The position numbers were made by a program, and so were the translations under genes. Under the pieces are notes generated by a model, which saw only the letters and a program-made list of their open reading frames with translations, was not told the origin of the DNA and ran no database searches. Below, piece after piece: positions 5,484-6,483 of a stretch of 6,483 nt of DNA. Numbering within the stretch: position 1 is the first letter of the stretch; every line of letters starts with the position of its first letter. Origin of the DNA: Candidatus Cloacimonadota bacterium (GTDB taxonomy: Bacteria > Cloacimonadota > Cloacimonadia > Cloacimonadales > TCS61); contig JAMOPB010000453.1 of the NCBI GenBank assembly GCA_027064945.1, positions 1 through 6,483 on the forward strand, in the 5' to 3' direction.

Positions 5484-6483
5484 ATGAAAAAAAAGATTTC
5501 AAAATTATCAAATAGTTTAATAACAAAATTCATACTGATGAATTCCGTTATTTTTCTGATACTAATCAGTACATCTTTTATAATTTTATATTCATCTCAA
5601 CACATAAAAAAGATGTTTGATAAAACTGTAACAAAGGAATTTTCAATCGTTCTTAAGAATGGCGAAATGAGTAGGAAACTTAGTAGAATTGTTTCAAGAA
5701 CAACCATATTAGAAAGTACTTTTTTTGGGAATAAAGAGTTATTAAAAGAAGAAAAAAGTGAGCTGATAAAGCAAATTACTGACCTTGAAAAAGAAACTAA
5801 AAATCCTCAAGTAAAAATAAATTTAGATAATTTTAAGCAAAAACTTCTAATCTGCCTTGAGCAATACTCCGAATTAAATACTCTAAATTATAAAATTGAG
5901 TCAGCGCAATCGCAATTAGAGACAACAATACTTTCTTTAGAAAAAGTAATATCAAATAAAACAATTGATCAAGTTTTGCAAGGAGAAAATACTTCGATAC
6001 TCGAGCAATTATCAATTCTAACTGTAGGTTACCAAGAAACTCTTCATAAAATTAATATTCTCTATATGAAATTATGCTTAAATCATTTTGATTCGTCTTG
6101 TGCAGAATATGAAAAACAAATTTTGGATTTAATGGATAATCTTTTACTTAGAATTAGAACGTTAAATGCATCTGAACCGGAAATATCTAAGTATGCATAT
6201 TTGATTCAAACGAATTTAGAAACATATCAGGAATATCTTATAGAATTCACTAATATAGCAAATGAATTGCAACTACAGATGGACGAAGTTAACTTGGAAA
6301 AAGAACACATTTTTTCCCTTTTGGAAAAAATCGATTCCGAATTTTCAGAATCGGCTGAGAATATGCGAGAAAATGCTTCAATAATAATCGGAAGAGCCAG
6401 TAAATTTGTCTTCCTTTTATCTTTTGTTATTATCGTCTTACTCACAATTTTTTCTTTAAAATTTATTCAAACAAACTTTGTTT
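5484..6483 (+). CDS. Membrane sensor, probable TorS-like histidine kinase (N-terminal part)
   Basis: A 333-codon fragment that runs off the window. The ATG at 5484 has GGAG 7 bases upstream. Residues 16-36 form a first membrane helix (FILMNSVIFLILISTSFIILY). Residues about 37-306 are outside the membrane, almost entirely helical and Leu/Glu/Lys-rich, with two long coiled stretches; the segment LSRIVSRTTILESTFFGN (66-83) resembles the start of sensor domains of TorS-like hybrid kinases. Residues about 308-327 form a second membrane helix. A HAMP domain and kinase core would be expected next but are not in the window, so the kinase identity is inferred from layout and from the binding protein gene just upstream. 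A methyl-accepting chemotaxis receptor or a diguanylate cyclase with the same front end is possible. Confidence 0.75.
   Translation, partial: MKKKISKLSNSLITKFILMNSVIFLILISTSFIILYSSQHIKKMFDKTVTKEFSIVLKNGEMSRKLSRIVSRTTILESTFFGNKELLKEEKSELIKQITDLEKETKNPQVKINLDNFKQKLLICLEQYSELNTLNYKIESAQSQLETTILSLEKVISNKTIDQVLQGENTSILEQLSILTVGYQETLHKINILYMKLCLNHFDSSCAEYEKQILDLMDNLLLRIRTLNASEPEISKYAYLIQTNLETYQEYLIEFTNIANELQLQMDEVNLEKEHIFSLLEKIDSEFSESAENMRENASIIIGRASKFVFLLSFVIIVLLTIFSLKFIQTNFV

Overview
The window is AT-rich and holds two groups of genes that diverge from a 327-base intergenic region at 4129-4455. Most genes have clear AGGAG-type ribosome binding sites, two have signal peptides, and one looks like an outer-membrane protein, so the source is probably a diderm (Gram-negative type) bacterium. 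The combination of a feoA-feoB-feoA-feoC-like operon, a COG2984-type binding protein paired with a membrane sensor, and a degenerate heptamer repeat would fit an anaerobic lineage such as Cloacimonadota or another FCB or deltaproteobacterial-like group. That placement is a guess, because no marker gene is present.

Left part, minus strand (4128 down to 269): a compact ferrous iron uptake operon. The order is feoA (4128-3898), feoB (3901-1610, overlapping feoA by 4 bases), a second FeoA-domain gene with a Cys/His-rich N-terminus (1597-1307), a FeoC-like winged-helix gene with a CX2CX3CX2C cluster (1305-1081), and a secreted, very acidic, probable outer-membrane beta-barrel gene (1054-269). Gaps between genes run from -4 to 26 bases, so all five are probably co-transcribed. 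A hairpin followed by a T-run at 253-215 is a good candidate for the operon terminator. Bases 1-214 show nothing I can support.

Centre (4129-4455): the divergent control region. Upstream of feoA there is a sequence resembling a DtxR/IdeR-family operator (4190-4208) and a second TTAGCTAA palindrome (4171-4178). Next come a strong ribosome binding site with a 15-codon reading frame (4224-4271), a degenerate 7-bp tandem repeat (4251-4307), and possible promoter elements for the rightward genes.

Right part, plus strand: a periplasmic substrate-binding protein of the COG2984 / ABC_sub_bind type (4456-5451), then after 32 bases the start of a membrane sensor (5484 to the window edge) with one N-terminal membrane segment, about 270 helical extracytoplasmic residues and a second membrane segment. 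The usual ABC permease and ATPase genes do not follow the binding protein. The pair therefore looks like a TorT/TorS-type sensing module, in which a periplasmic binding protein reports to a histidine kinase. The kinase part lies outside the window, so that role is inferred.

The feo genes are established biology. The items most worth a second look are the acidic barrel protein at the end of the feo operon, the two Cys-rich small Feo proteins, the DtxR-like operator, the heptamer repeat, and the binding protein-sensor pair.
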